Below, in pieces: positions 23,265 through 33,168 of a stretch of 51,685 nucleotides of DNA. The stretch is from NCBI GenBank assembly GCA_002224055.1, contig AZLU01000161.1:1-51685 (forward strand), given 5' to 3'. This DNA is from Pezizomycotina sp. ARF18. Taxonomy: Eukaryota; Ascomycota. A model generated the notes under the pieces. That model worked only from the letters and a program-made list of their open reading frames with translations, did not search any database and was not told the DNA's origin. The position numbers were made by a program, and so were the translations under genes. The first letter of the stretch is position 1; the number at the start of each line of letters is the position of its first letter.

Positions 23265-25461
23265 ATGAATCATCCCATCCTCTTCATCAAGTCAAGACAA
23301 CCTCGACAAAACCTCACGGTAAACAACAATGTCGAGCCATTCGAACAGGTTAAGCCTGGCATGCGTGCTAGAGGGGAGCTCCTTATCTCGAGGGCTCCCG
23401 TTGGAGTACGCCCGCAGCTACGCTCCACCGGCATCACGACAGATGTAAGCCCCTCCCGTGGCGAATCTTCATCTTCACGCACGACTCCCGCTACTCCATC
23501 CGATGTACTCAATAAGGGGACTCTCGCTAAAGAGCTCGGAATGTCATATGAAAATCTCGAGACCATTCTGAAACGAATCAACAACCGATGACTGTCGCGG
23601 ACGAGAGGGAGGTTGATGACGATGGCGATGAGGTCATGCAGGAGGCACAAGTTGTTGGGAGAACGCGGACGTTGAGGATTTGGATGATGAGGGAAGTACT
23701 TGTGCGGAGTGCGGTACTAAGGTAGCTTCAACTGGGCAGCTGGAGAGGATGGGGAGAACAAGTGGGTTGCGAAGTCTGCGGAGACCAAGCGGAAGTAATC
23801 CCGGGAAAACCTCAGCACGAGGATCGGAAAGCGACTCGGAAAATTCAGAAGCGAAAGCGCCGGAGGCGGGGGAAATCGTAAGCTCAGGGAACGCACGAAC
23901 AGGAAAGTCGTCGTGGATAGCAGTGATGGTAAGACTTCGGGTGATGACGACGACGACGACGAAGATGACGGCGGCGATACGATCCGCGTCGTCGGCAGCA
24001 AAGGCACGGTTGGGCGTGATGGTGACGCGGGAAAATTTGAACCTGAAAGGCCCAAGTAAGTGTTCTAACCATTGCTTTATTTCCTGAAAACCCCCTAATT
24101 GTTTACCTGATATTTATCATCAAAGTTACCTAACACCACCCCTTCTAGTTCCGATAAACTATCTGCAGCAACTGCGAGACTTCAGACTCCTGCAGGTGGG
24201 TAGCGACAAAAGGGCAGCAAGCTCTGCAACGCATGCCTCTTGTACGAAAAGAATTACGGTAGGCCCCGCCCAAGGAGCTCGAAACCAACCGCCGCCGTCA
24301 TCTCAAGCTCGACGAAAGGAAGGAAGTTCCTCTGCGGGGAAGTTGAGGAGCATGAGTTCGGTTTCGACGAAAAAGAAAAGCACGATCGCGGATCGCTGTG
24401 TGCCCTGTAAGTGGCGCGGTAAGAAAGTATGCTTCCTCCCCCTTCCCCTGAAAATACAAATTACTGGAGTCATCCTTAATCGTCGTGTAAACTAAAAATC
24501 CTGCTTTTCGCAAATCACGAATATAGTGCGATTACGGCCACCCATGCTTTGAGTGCGTTGAGCAGAAGAAAGCGTGGGGCGATCCGAACCAGTGGAGTGT
24601 TACTACGATATCAGCTTCGTTAGACCGGCGGGCCCAAGGCCGGAGGAGTACGCGTCACCGTTCGGATTAGGCGCATGGCTGTTCTGAACAACCGAAGGCG
24701 CAAGCGAACGCTCTCTCAAGGTCAATGTCTTCTGTTCTCATTGTTGTTCTTAGTCTTCAACAGCAATAGCCCTTTTTTTCTTTTTCGTTTTCTTTCTTCT
24801 TCTTTGCCTTCAGTGTACTAAATTTCCGCGATTAATAGAAAACTCTTGGGTCTAATAAGCGCAACAGGCCGGTCACCGAGAGTAATGGTAACGACGATGA
24901 ACCCTGATGACTGCTAGTGATCGTAAACGCACCCGCACCACCCCGCTTCCGCCTCGAAGACGACGCGTCCGAAACCTTTCAACAAGCATAGTCCTTTAGT
25001 CGCTCCCGAAAAGCCCAAACCTCTCCGGCCGCCAAGGATTGTTCCCAAGAGTACGCCGAAAGCCAAGTCGCCTATGCCTCCCTCGCAGATTACTCCCTCT
25101 AAAATCAACAATTCGCATCCGTCAAAGCTATCGCAGAGCAGCTTCGCGCGATATTAAGACGCTCGCCGACCTTGCAAAGTCCTTCCCGGGCAACGAGTTC
25201 GTCGAAAAGTCCGCCTCGGAGCGCATGCTTCATTTGGGACTCAACTTGAAAGGCGACAAGTTGAAGGAGTTCCTGGATATCGAGGAGAGGATCGAGAAGA
25301 CTACCTTGTCAGAGGGTATGAAGCAAGGGATGCTTAGGGATAATGTTGATATGTGTCTGAAGGAGGGAGTTTGGAGGGAGGGGTGGTTTAGAAAGAGAGT
25401 GATACGAAGAGGATATTTTTTTCTCCTATGTCATGAGGGGATAGAACACTGGGGAATATAA
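23265..25461 (+). pseudogene. multi-zinc-motif protein, tandem copy A (GATA finger plus five-Cys cluster)
   Basis: First and most complete of three tandem paralogues. In order: an N-terminal part with GTLAKELGMSYENLETILKR (23519); a four-cysteine module CAECGTK (23701) with GCEVCGDQAE (23765); an acidic tract SGDDDDDDEDDGGDTIRVV (about 23935) ending at a likely intron (donor after 24056, acceptor near 24149); a GATA finger CSNCETSDSCRW (24164) with LCNACLLYEKNYGRPRP (24222); a basic linker; and CVPCKWRGKK, intron 24427-24526, CDYGHPCFECVEQKKAWGD. A proline- and lysine-rich stretch follows, then a helical end KTLADLAKSFP..LHLGLNLKGDKLKEFL..GMLRDNVDMCLKEG. GATA fingers and Zn2Cys6 clusters bind DNA, so a nuclear regulator is plausible (inference). 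At least five frameshifts, including a one-base loss near 25150 before KTLADLAK. Confidence 0.65.
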
Positions 25462-25762
25462 CTGCAAAGTAAAGGAAGATTTTTAAAAACGCAAAAAACA
25501 AAAAGAAAAAAAATAAGAAAGATTTAAAAAGGGCTCAAGTAGGATGGTCGATGATTGTTTACACAGTTAGCTAGTTTCCCGTAATACGTCACGATTCATA
25601 TCCTGTGTTCACATACCCCCTTGCAGCTTAGTACGATAGTACTATCACATGATAGCTAGCAGGAATATCTTGTTGGCTAGGCCAATAAAAGTAGATCTAA
25701 TGCCAACCAATACCACCTTGACAAGTGCAAAGAGCCTGCGGGCAAGCAGGGCAACTCCGTAA

Positions 25763-25860
25763 CAAACCTCCCATCGATAAACCAGGATATGGCCACCAGG
25801 GATACTTGTACGCAAACCTCCTATCGATGAACCAGAACATTCACACCGGGGTACGTGTTT
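25763..25860 (+). repeat. 50-base imperfect tandem repeat, two units
   Basis: Units beginning caaacctcccatcgataaac at 25763 and caaacctcctatcgatgaac at 25813 share about three quarters of their bases over about 47 positions. The repeat lies between multi-zinc copies A and B, in otherwise gene-free sequence. Confidence 0.7.
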
Positions 25861-26361
25861 CACTTGACCAAAGAGTCAACTTGAAATTGTGATGAATCCT
25901 TAGTAGCCTTGGGGAATACTGGACGGATCGTGGCGGGGGAGCGGGAAGAAACTTATCAGACTCGGCCTCGAGTCGCCGCTTGCGTCGGTTCGACTGGCCC
26001 ATTAAATAACAACACAGGACGACGAAACGCCGGGTCAGAACGTGAACGGTCTCTTCTTCACTCTCTGTATAATCTTCTACGCTAATTATATTGTTTTATG
26101 CTTTACTAATTAGTAGCTAGTAGTACTTTTTCGTGCTTTTCGCTTTTTTTTTGTTTTTTTTTTTGGTAATAAATTTTATTATTTTATTAACCACTATTTT
26201 GAACATCAACATACAAACGCGCTTCATCAACATCGCCATCATCAACAGCAACAAAAATGAAATTAATTAGTCAAACAACTAGACTTATTCTCTTTATAGC
26301 TTCTATCATATTACATCATCTATCCGACACCAAGCTGACTGACATGTTCTAACGTCTACAG

Positions 26362-28256
26362 CATTATCGTTTCTCAAAGCATAAGATACTTAAGCGCAAT
26401 GTTTACGGCCGAGATCTGGACGCCCTGTTCAGCTTGAATAGGGTACCACCGACGACTGCAGCCAATGGTCTCCAAGGACCGTCGTCGACGCCTTCTTCCT
26501 TCAAATCGAGAACCACCGGGCCGATCCGAGCAGCGGCTTCTTGATAAGCCGCCGCGCTTCCAATAGGCACAAGTCCATGCAGAACAGGGACAACCGAAGC
26601 ACTCCGAGAGCCCAACGCAAGGGCGGTGGGAGCGCCCTTCAAGTCCAGTCTCGGGCGGTAGAAAGTCGATGTGGAAGTTGTGGAGCAAGCGGACACTTCA
26701 TCTGGGAGAGTTATATGACTGGTGAAGCAGTATACTTCTGCTTATGCACGGTTTGCGGATCGCCCGCGGAGGATAACTCGAAGGATACGGGTGATGATGC
26801 AGGATGGCGTCAAGCGGCAGGGCGACCGGTTTTTCAGGGATGAAGGGATGTCGGATGATGGCGAGGCGATGAAGATGAGATCCTGAGCGAGGGCGACGAG
26901 GACTCAAGCCAGGATAACTATTACAATTCGGACTACACGGATGATAGCGATGATGAGAGATCGATCGCGGGGAAACTCGGGAGAGTCGCAGGCCAAAGAA
27001 GCATCAGCAGCTCTGATGGTGAGGCCGTTCAAACATAAGTCGAGAATCGGCACGCTTGCAAATCGCCCCTTTTCCTTTTCTCTTGGCCTTCTCTGTGGTC
27101 TGTATTCGATTGCTAATCATGCGGTTTCTTTCAAACAGTTGCAGCAACCGTACGACGACTCGCACCTATAAATGGTACCAAGCCCCTACCGTAAGGTATT
27201 TTGCAGTGCGTGCTACCGGTACAGACTTAGGTACGACGGACAGGATCGCGCCATAGAATTAGAGAGGGAGCGTGTTGCGAAACAGTCCCTCGGAAAGCGA
27301 TCGAAAACGACTCGTTTAAAGAAGGCCGCAGCGCCGCGCAAAAACAAACAATTCGGCGGCGGTAGGGATATGAGCCAGCGCTGCGTTCCGTGGAAGCAGC
27401 GTACGAAGAAGGTAAACCGTCTCCATCTTCTATCTCCTCTACGGGGCGATGTGTTGCTGTCCGCTATTATAGACTGCGTTATGTGAAACCTTCTGAGATT
27501 GAACAACTTACGTCTGCTACTGCTTTCTAGTGTGATCGGGGTCTGCCGTGCTCCACTTGCGTGGAGCAGAAAAACGATTGGGGTAATCCTAACCAATGGA
27601 ATGCTATTACGATTCGAATTTCCCAACGCCCACCGGGTCCGACTCCAGCGATGTACACAGCGCGGCTAGGCTTACTGGCGGCACCGGAGGAGAGAGGCAG
27701 CTGAAAGGAGCAATATAGCTAAGCCTCAGGGCGAACATCGCATGCAAGAAGTCGACAGCGGGAATAACATCCGAGCGAAGAAACAGAACAAGGAATGTCG
27801 AAAGCGATGGTGAGCCGATCATGAGTTCCCGTCGTAACAAACCTGCTCGTGAGCAGTCTGCCGTCATGCCAGACAATCGCAATTCCCACGCCACCGAACG
27901 AAACGCCAGACCATCTGAATCAGCTACATAAAAAACTACTGTATTCGGAACTCCAAGTGCTGCCGGCGATGGGGTATCATGTCCGTCAAGCAGCTCGCCG
28001 GGATGCTGCAGTCCGATATCAACGCGCTCACGGAGTTTGCGAAGTCTTATGCAGCGGATGAACATATTCAGTCGGGAATTACCGATAGGATCATCTTCCT
28101 CGGGCAGAATCTCAACGGGGAGAGGTTCAGGTACTTCCTGAAATATGAAGAGGATGTGGAGGCGTCTCCTCTTTCCGACGGTATGAGGCGGGCATGAAGA
28201 TGGAGAATTTGCAAAGGTGCTTAGCCGCAGGCACGCGGAGGGATAGGCGCGTCTAA
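26362..28256 (+). pseudogene. multi-zinc-motif protein, tandem copy B
   Basis: Same plan as copy A, about 1 kb downstream and in the same direction. An acceptor-like CTAAC..ACAG precedes 26362, followed by NVYGRDLDALFSLNRV. The first module reads CGSCGASGHFIW (26670) with CTVCGSPAEDN (26745). Acidic text SEGDEDSSQDNYYNSDYTDD (about 26885) and SDGEAVQT follow. The GATA finger is CSNRTTTRTYKW (27140), where the second cysteine is Arg, with FCSACYRYRLRYDG (27199); with one lost base restored the spacing is CX2RX17CX2C. The cluster is CVPWKQRTKK, intron 27412-27530, then CDRGLPCSTCVEQKNDWGN. The end reads INALTEFAKSYAAD, FLGQNLNGERFRYFL and, one frame over, GMKMENLQRCLAAG to the TAA at 28254-28256. 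Two cysteine losses (to Arg and to Trp) suggest more decay than in copy A. Confidence 0.6.
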
Positions 28257-28578
28257 AGGTGGAGAGTTTCAAACCTTGGGTTCAATATCCAAAAGCTCTA
28301 GATCATCCTATGGAAAAGAGAACAGAGGAATGGGAAATTCGAACGAACGGAATACTTAGTAACCACATAATATAAGCCTAAGAGCGATAGATGAGAGAAA
28401 TATTCACGAAAGATTAATATTGAATATAGAGCTATATTACCTTCCATATACCGCCTTACAGGGCGGCGCTCCAGTTTTTACTTTTGATGGACATTCCCTT
28501 ATGTGCATCTTAAATTTGCTTGCCAGGATGCTATTTGCGCTTTTATAAATCTCAGATTTTTAACGCTAGTAATAACAA

Positions 28579-29824
28579 ATAGACGAGGAAGGCGAACGCG
28601 CGACAGGAGAACAAAAGACATTCGAACCCGACGCAGCAAACCCCGGTCAAAGCTCATTCGCCTGTGTTCCTTGTAGATATCGTTTGAAGATAACCGAGTA
28701 ATCCTATGAGGGTTCGATGTAGGTTCAAACCTTCCAAATTACGTATGTGAGCAAAAGGATTTTATTGAGCATTAGGTTTAAAATACACAAGTTGTAGGCA
28801 CGTCTGCCTTTAAATACATAAGAATATAGCTAGCTGTGACTGCTATAATGCCAATAGCAGGAATAATAGTGAAGTTCTTTGTTGGGGGCTTAAAACCTAA
28901 GGTTTTGGCCTGATGCAGCGGCATCGCGGGTATCTGCATGGCGGTTGTCAAGGAGAACAAGCTTTATACGCCAACATTCGAAACTTGATGATGGAGGGAG
29001 CTCATAAGGCTAATAGTGGAACCATACAGTGCGACCGCCGCCGGCCTTGCACGGAGTGTGTCACCGCGAAAGCGAGGTTTGGAAATCGTGATCAGTGGAG
29101 TGTATTTACAGCCCGAAGTTCAAGAGGCCTCCGGCCCTTCGCCGTCAAAGTACCTTACGCCGAGCGGTAGGCAGGTAAGTATAAAATGACTACGATGGAT
29201 CTTATCTGGCCCTTTCAGGTCCCGGTATTGAAACACTGGATATTGCAATGCTTATACGTATTCTTAATTCTTGGCATGACCTTTTAACGTCTACGCTCAT
29301 CAATAGGGGAAGCTCCGGCGACAAAAAAACGCCGCGGAGCGTCATTGTGCGAGAAGTTGAAGACGACGACGACGATGACGACGAAGGTATACAATTTAGG
29401 AGAATCCGCCAAAGCAAGCGCCCGCGAAACACCCTGACCTCGACCATCTTAAGCCGAAACCGGCCGCGGACGTCTGTCGCAACTGCCGAAACTGTGAGCT
29501 CGGCTCCTACCCCAAGCGTTACTACATACCGCCGTCAGTAGGCAGTTCGCGCCTCTCCGTGCCTTAGCCGATACTCTCCGCTCAGATATTGAAGCGTTGT
29601 CCAAGCTCGCCAGGAATTTCCCTGATCCCATGATCAAGTTATCGAGCACGGAACGCATACTGCAGCTTGGACAGAATCTGGAACGTCAGAAACTCAAAAG
29701 GTACTTGGAAATTTAGATGGAGATTCAAGCAACGACTCTAGACGATCAAATGAAGGAGGGTATGCTCAAGGAGAATCTGGAGAAATGTTTGGCGGAAGGA
29801 GATTGGAGGGTTAGGTCGGTTTGA
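28579..29824 (+). pseudogene. multi-zinc-motif protein, tandem copy C (lacks GATA part)
   Basis: Shorter third copy. It starts within the linker and reads FACVPCRYRLK at 28657-28689. It then has a 340-base gap to the acceptor ACCATACAG ending at 29029, followed by CDRRRPCTECVTAKARFGN. The gap replaces introns of 100 and 119 bases in copies A and B, and its donor is ATAACC rather than GT. After another intron (acceptor ATCAATAG near 29309) an acidic tract VEDDDDDDDEGIQFRR lies at about 29358. The end has FAPLRALADTLRSDIEALSK, ERILQLGQNLERQKLKRYL, an in-frame TAG near 29714, and GMLKENLEKCLAEGDW to the TGA at 29822-29824. No four-cysteine module or GATA finger was found upstream. The C-terminal domain is the best-conserved part among the three copies. 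Confidence 0.55.
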
Positions 29825-29999
29825 AATAGTCCACGGAGTGTTATAGCAACGATCCATATTTGCTCGCCGCCGTTAGTCTCTGTACACGAGGCTGCATACT
29901 TCTAATATCGAAATGCATTGAGTACTAGGATTCATGGAGTTCTACGGCTGTTTTACGAAGCAACGATGTTATAATTATTTTTTATTTTTTTACGGTTTC

Positions 30000-30740
30000 C
30001 TATTGTTTACGAGTATACCGCGTGAAGAAGTAAAAACAAACGCACGAAATGACAAGCAGGCGCATGAAATAGAAAATGTACGTCCAAAACAGATAAAATG
30101 CAAACGAAACACTAAGCAGATACATGAAACCCTTTGATCTCATTACGCCGCTGAGGAGGATGTTGGCGGCGTATTGGTCGCTAAGTCTCGCGCTACTATG
30201 GTAGGCGTTTAAAGTCTCCGGTATAATGTCTGGATATTTCGCGCTCAGTTTTCGGAATTCGGGGTGCTCCATGAACATGTGGTAGTGGCGAGCGACGGGC
30301 AACAATATTGATGTCTTCCTATCGGCAGCGGCGGATTTTTCCCATATAAAGTCCAGAGCTTCAATTACACTTTCCGGGTCGTTGTATGTTGTGAGAGATC
30401 TCTCAGTCCAGAATGACAATTTGTCCATCGCGAGGTCGCGCAATGGCTCGATATCTAAGTCTATTCCTTACAGAACATTTCGGCGTGGCGCATAACGTCG
30501 CTTTCTTCGTCTTGAAAATTGTAGTCTTCGGTGTAGACGAATTCCAGGGCTTTGCCTGTGATAATTACATCGTGGTCTGGAAGCTCTATTGTTCCGGAGC
30601 TTGCGGGTGAGTCTTTGTAGAGTGCTTTTGGAAATAGCCCGATGCATTTGCGAGGATAGGCTTGTGGCAATTGAATTCCTTAGCTTGTTCTCCTCACCCA
30701 CCGAGATAGTTACATCGCTGAAGTCTTTATTATCGAACAA
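30000..30740 (-). pseudogene. BTB/POZ protein, copy 4, zinc-like end missing
   Basis: ATG 30740 gives MFDNKDFSDVTISVGEEN. Three successive one-base losses then move the reading to KEFNCHKPILANASGYFQK, next to IELPDHDVIITGKALEFVY up to EMFCK at about 30465, and then to DLDIEPLRDLAMDKLSFW. The last frame stays open through LLPVARHYHMFMEHPEF and YPDIIPETLNAYH. The homology ends at about 30140, and the rest of the open frame to 30000 is non-homologous. No CxxC module follows. It lies in the same direction as, and closely resembles, the copy at 32653 (TEDYN, RHAEMF, ILLPVARH shared), so the two are probably a tandem duplication. Confidence 0.7.
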
Positions 30741-30749
30741 TCTGCTCGC

Positions 30750-31190
30750 AGTATCCGTTAATAAGGGATATCATACACCGGTAGCTTCTACGCCGGGAGG
30801 GACTTGACTTACTTCGAGACCAGGGAGGGAGCTTTCGCCTCATTATAGCCGTAAATATTCGATTCATTCGAGATTAAGTTTCCCCGGACTAGGATATTTT
30901 TTGCCATGTTTGGACTCTGCTACTTTCTGACTGCCCTGGGGAGATATTGACGAAGTTTGCATTCAAGGTATTTTTAAAATTTCGAATAGAAGGTCCTTGG
31001 GACCATTTAGTAATTCTCTTTAGACCTGGAAGAAATCCGATTTTGCTACAGTTTCATTACAAATGGCTCAAGCTATGGTGGGAATATAGAAAATAGAGGT
31101 TGTCCGCTGCAGCTGACGTGTACATGTAATGTTGGCGACAATTGACATTGTCACCAATCAACTTCAAAGGTCATAATAAACTCACCCGAT
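30750..31190. other. intergenic, no gene recognised
   Basis: Upstream flank of BTB copy 4. I see no motif-bearing frame on either strand. Confidence 0.35.
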
Positions 31191-31194
31191 GTCA

Positions 31195-31655
31195 TGCATC
31201 GGCCATATTGATATTTTTAGTATTCGGAGCAGGAATAAGTAGGATAAACCATGATATTAGTCGCCAAGCCTTGGTCGCGCGGTGTCGACGCAACGGTTGA
31301 CGTCTAAGCTCAGAGATATACATAACCCGCATTCGTATCCCGTTAGAACGAAAGATTTTTCCCCCTGGAGATATCATTACCATATGCGATGGCCTTATAG
31401 AATCCAATCTTGTCCTCAGTGCTAAAGAGCCAATCTAGAATGGGCGCAGTGTATGGCGGGTGCATTTTCTCCTGTTCGCGTTCTCCGGTCCTAAACTTGA
31501 ACACAAAATCGATAAGAAGGTTCCTGATAAGCTATATATCATTTCTCGTGGATATTTCATATCTATTCGCGATGGCAAGTCAAAGCACTTTGGGAGGGAT
31601 TTTTCTGATACCTAGCAGAAGCACTGGCAGGAACTCCCTCATTTGAAACCAACCT
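31195..31655 (-). pseudogene. degraded open frame, unknown
   Basis: The minus strand reads MREFLPVLLLGIRKIPPKVL from about 31642, interrupted by two stops. It then stays open through FVFKFRTGEREQEKMHPPY, LDWLFSTEDKIGFYKAIAYG and NDISRGKNLSF to about 31345. Composition and few stops look like coding sequence. It lies between two BTB copies. I do not recognise the family. Confidence 0.3.
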
Positions 31656-31817
31656 ATGCCTCGCTCATACTATGGGTTTCTATAAAGCATATCGAATACG
31701 GCGCATTTCACTAGAGATCACCAGCTTTCTCTCAGTAGTATTTACTCGTATAACACAGATATTGTCACGTGTGTAAAGAAGTATGTTCAGCAAAGTGCTT
31801 CCTTTCCCGCTGCCTAG

Positions 31818-32653
31818 TCAGAAAGCGAAGAAGTTCCTTTTGGCTTTCCCACACATCAGACATCTTATCTTAAACTCTCCTTGCTTCCCGCATTTGTTAC
31901 AGGAGCCGTTCAACTGTCCAGATAAGACGTTGAGAAATTGGTAACATGAGAGGCACTCGCAAACAACCGCCATTGTCGCCTCGCAATAACCACACCAAAC
32001 TAGTGCCTGTTCCAAGTATTTGAGTTGGGCGGCAGGCTTGTGTACGAATCTCCGTATTTAACATTTCTGTGGTAGGCGTTTAAGACATCGAGAACAATGT
32101 CCGGGTGTAGTTTTGTCAGCCGGTGGAATCCGTCATGATTCATAATTTTCTCGAAATGACGCGCGACAGGCAATAGGATCAGAGCATCTCTGTCTACAGC
32201 GGTTGACTTCGCCCATACGACTTCTAATGATTCGACGACGCGGTCAACTTGCGCCTTAATATCCTCCGGTGAGGTATCGCGATGGACGTCTGTTAGTGTC
32301 CAATTGATCCAAAAGGCGAGGCGATCCATGGAGGTATTCCTCAATCCCTTGATATCCAAATACACCCCCTCGGAGAACATTTCGGCGTGTCGGACCGGAC
32401 TGCACTCCTCCTCACCAAGATTATAATCTTCCGTGTAGATAAATTCCAAAGCTTTGCCTATAATAAACGGATCGTGCTCTGGAAGAGTCACTGCACCGTT
32501 ATCAGCTTCGCTGAACGGGACTGTGCCATAAAACGCTTTTTCGAAATATCCCGACGCATTCGCGAGGACAGCTTTATGACACTTGAAGACTTTTGTCTGG
32601 TTGTCTGGCCCCGCTGACACGGTCACGTCACTGAATTTTCCGGTTTCAAACAT
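31818..32653 (-). pseudogene. BTB/POZ protein with C-terminal zinc-like module, copy 5, nearly intact
   Basis: Best preserved BTB copy. The frame is open for 217 codons from ATG 32653. The BTB domain spans residues 1-75: MFETGKFSDVTVSAG, VFKCHKAVLANASGYFEKAF, VTLPEHDP, ALEFIYTEDYN. The family-specific region follows: RHAEMFSEGVYLDIKGL, then ALILLPVARHFEKIM and LHPDIVLDVLNAYHR. Near residue 205 the homology moves one base back, into the frame of 32015-31818: KYLEQALVWCGYCEATMA with CECLSCYQ, then CNKCGKQGEFKIRCLMCG. This gives two four-cysteine pairs. One restored base would join body and tail into about 275 residues. It is probably a CUL3-type adaptor by family, and the substrate is unknown. 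Confidence 0.75.
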
Positions 32654-32659
32654 TCTGCT

Positions 32660-33165
32660 TGAGTGATTAACCCCTCATTTTTACCGTGAACCCCGTGAGG
32701 TCCAAATTTGAAGAAGCATTCTCAGGGGAGGCTTGACTTACCGAGCAAAGCCATTTTTCGCATCTTTAAAATCGTGGATGATAGAATCACCCTTTATATA
32801 GCTCCCGCGGCCAAACGCGAGCATTTAGGAACTCTAAACCGGCTGAAGTATACGCTCGAATGGTTTTTATTGATATATTTTCATGCAGCGGAACCGTGGG
32901 TCGTTGAGGAAAGAAAGTAGCTCAAGAATCCAAGATGTCAGTTTACGTTTCGAAACCCCAGCGGAGAAAATTTGGAAACCTCCGAAGCAAAAATAATAAA
33001 TTTTCAAAAGAAGGCTTAGTAGCATAAAGTGGCGAAGTGGCGTCCAAAACTGGACGGAAAGTTTCGCTGAAAAGTCCAACACAACTTTTATTATAAAAAT
33101 TGCAGCTGTAACTGGTGTCGAGGCATATCATACTAGTAACGAAGAGCTTGTTTTCTCTAGATTCA
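32660..33165. other. intergenic, no gene recognised
   Basis: Short frames on both strands overlap each other and show no motif. The stretch includes the upstream flank of BTB copy 5. Confidence 0.35.
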
Positions 33166-33168
33166 CTT

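Noticed and set aside
23270-24055. Minus frames of 126 and 112 codons
   Set aside because: Antisense to copy A. The serine run in the second is only the complement of the acidic codons.
27607-28272. 221-codon open frame on the minus strand, one of the longest in the window
   Set aside because: It is antisense to the C-terminal part of multi-zinc copy B, whose plus-strand text is conserved with copies A and C. The minus frame shows no conservation.
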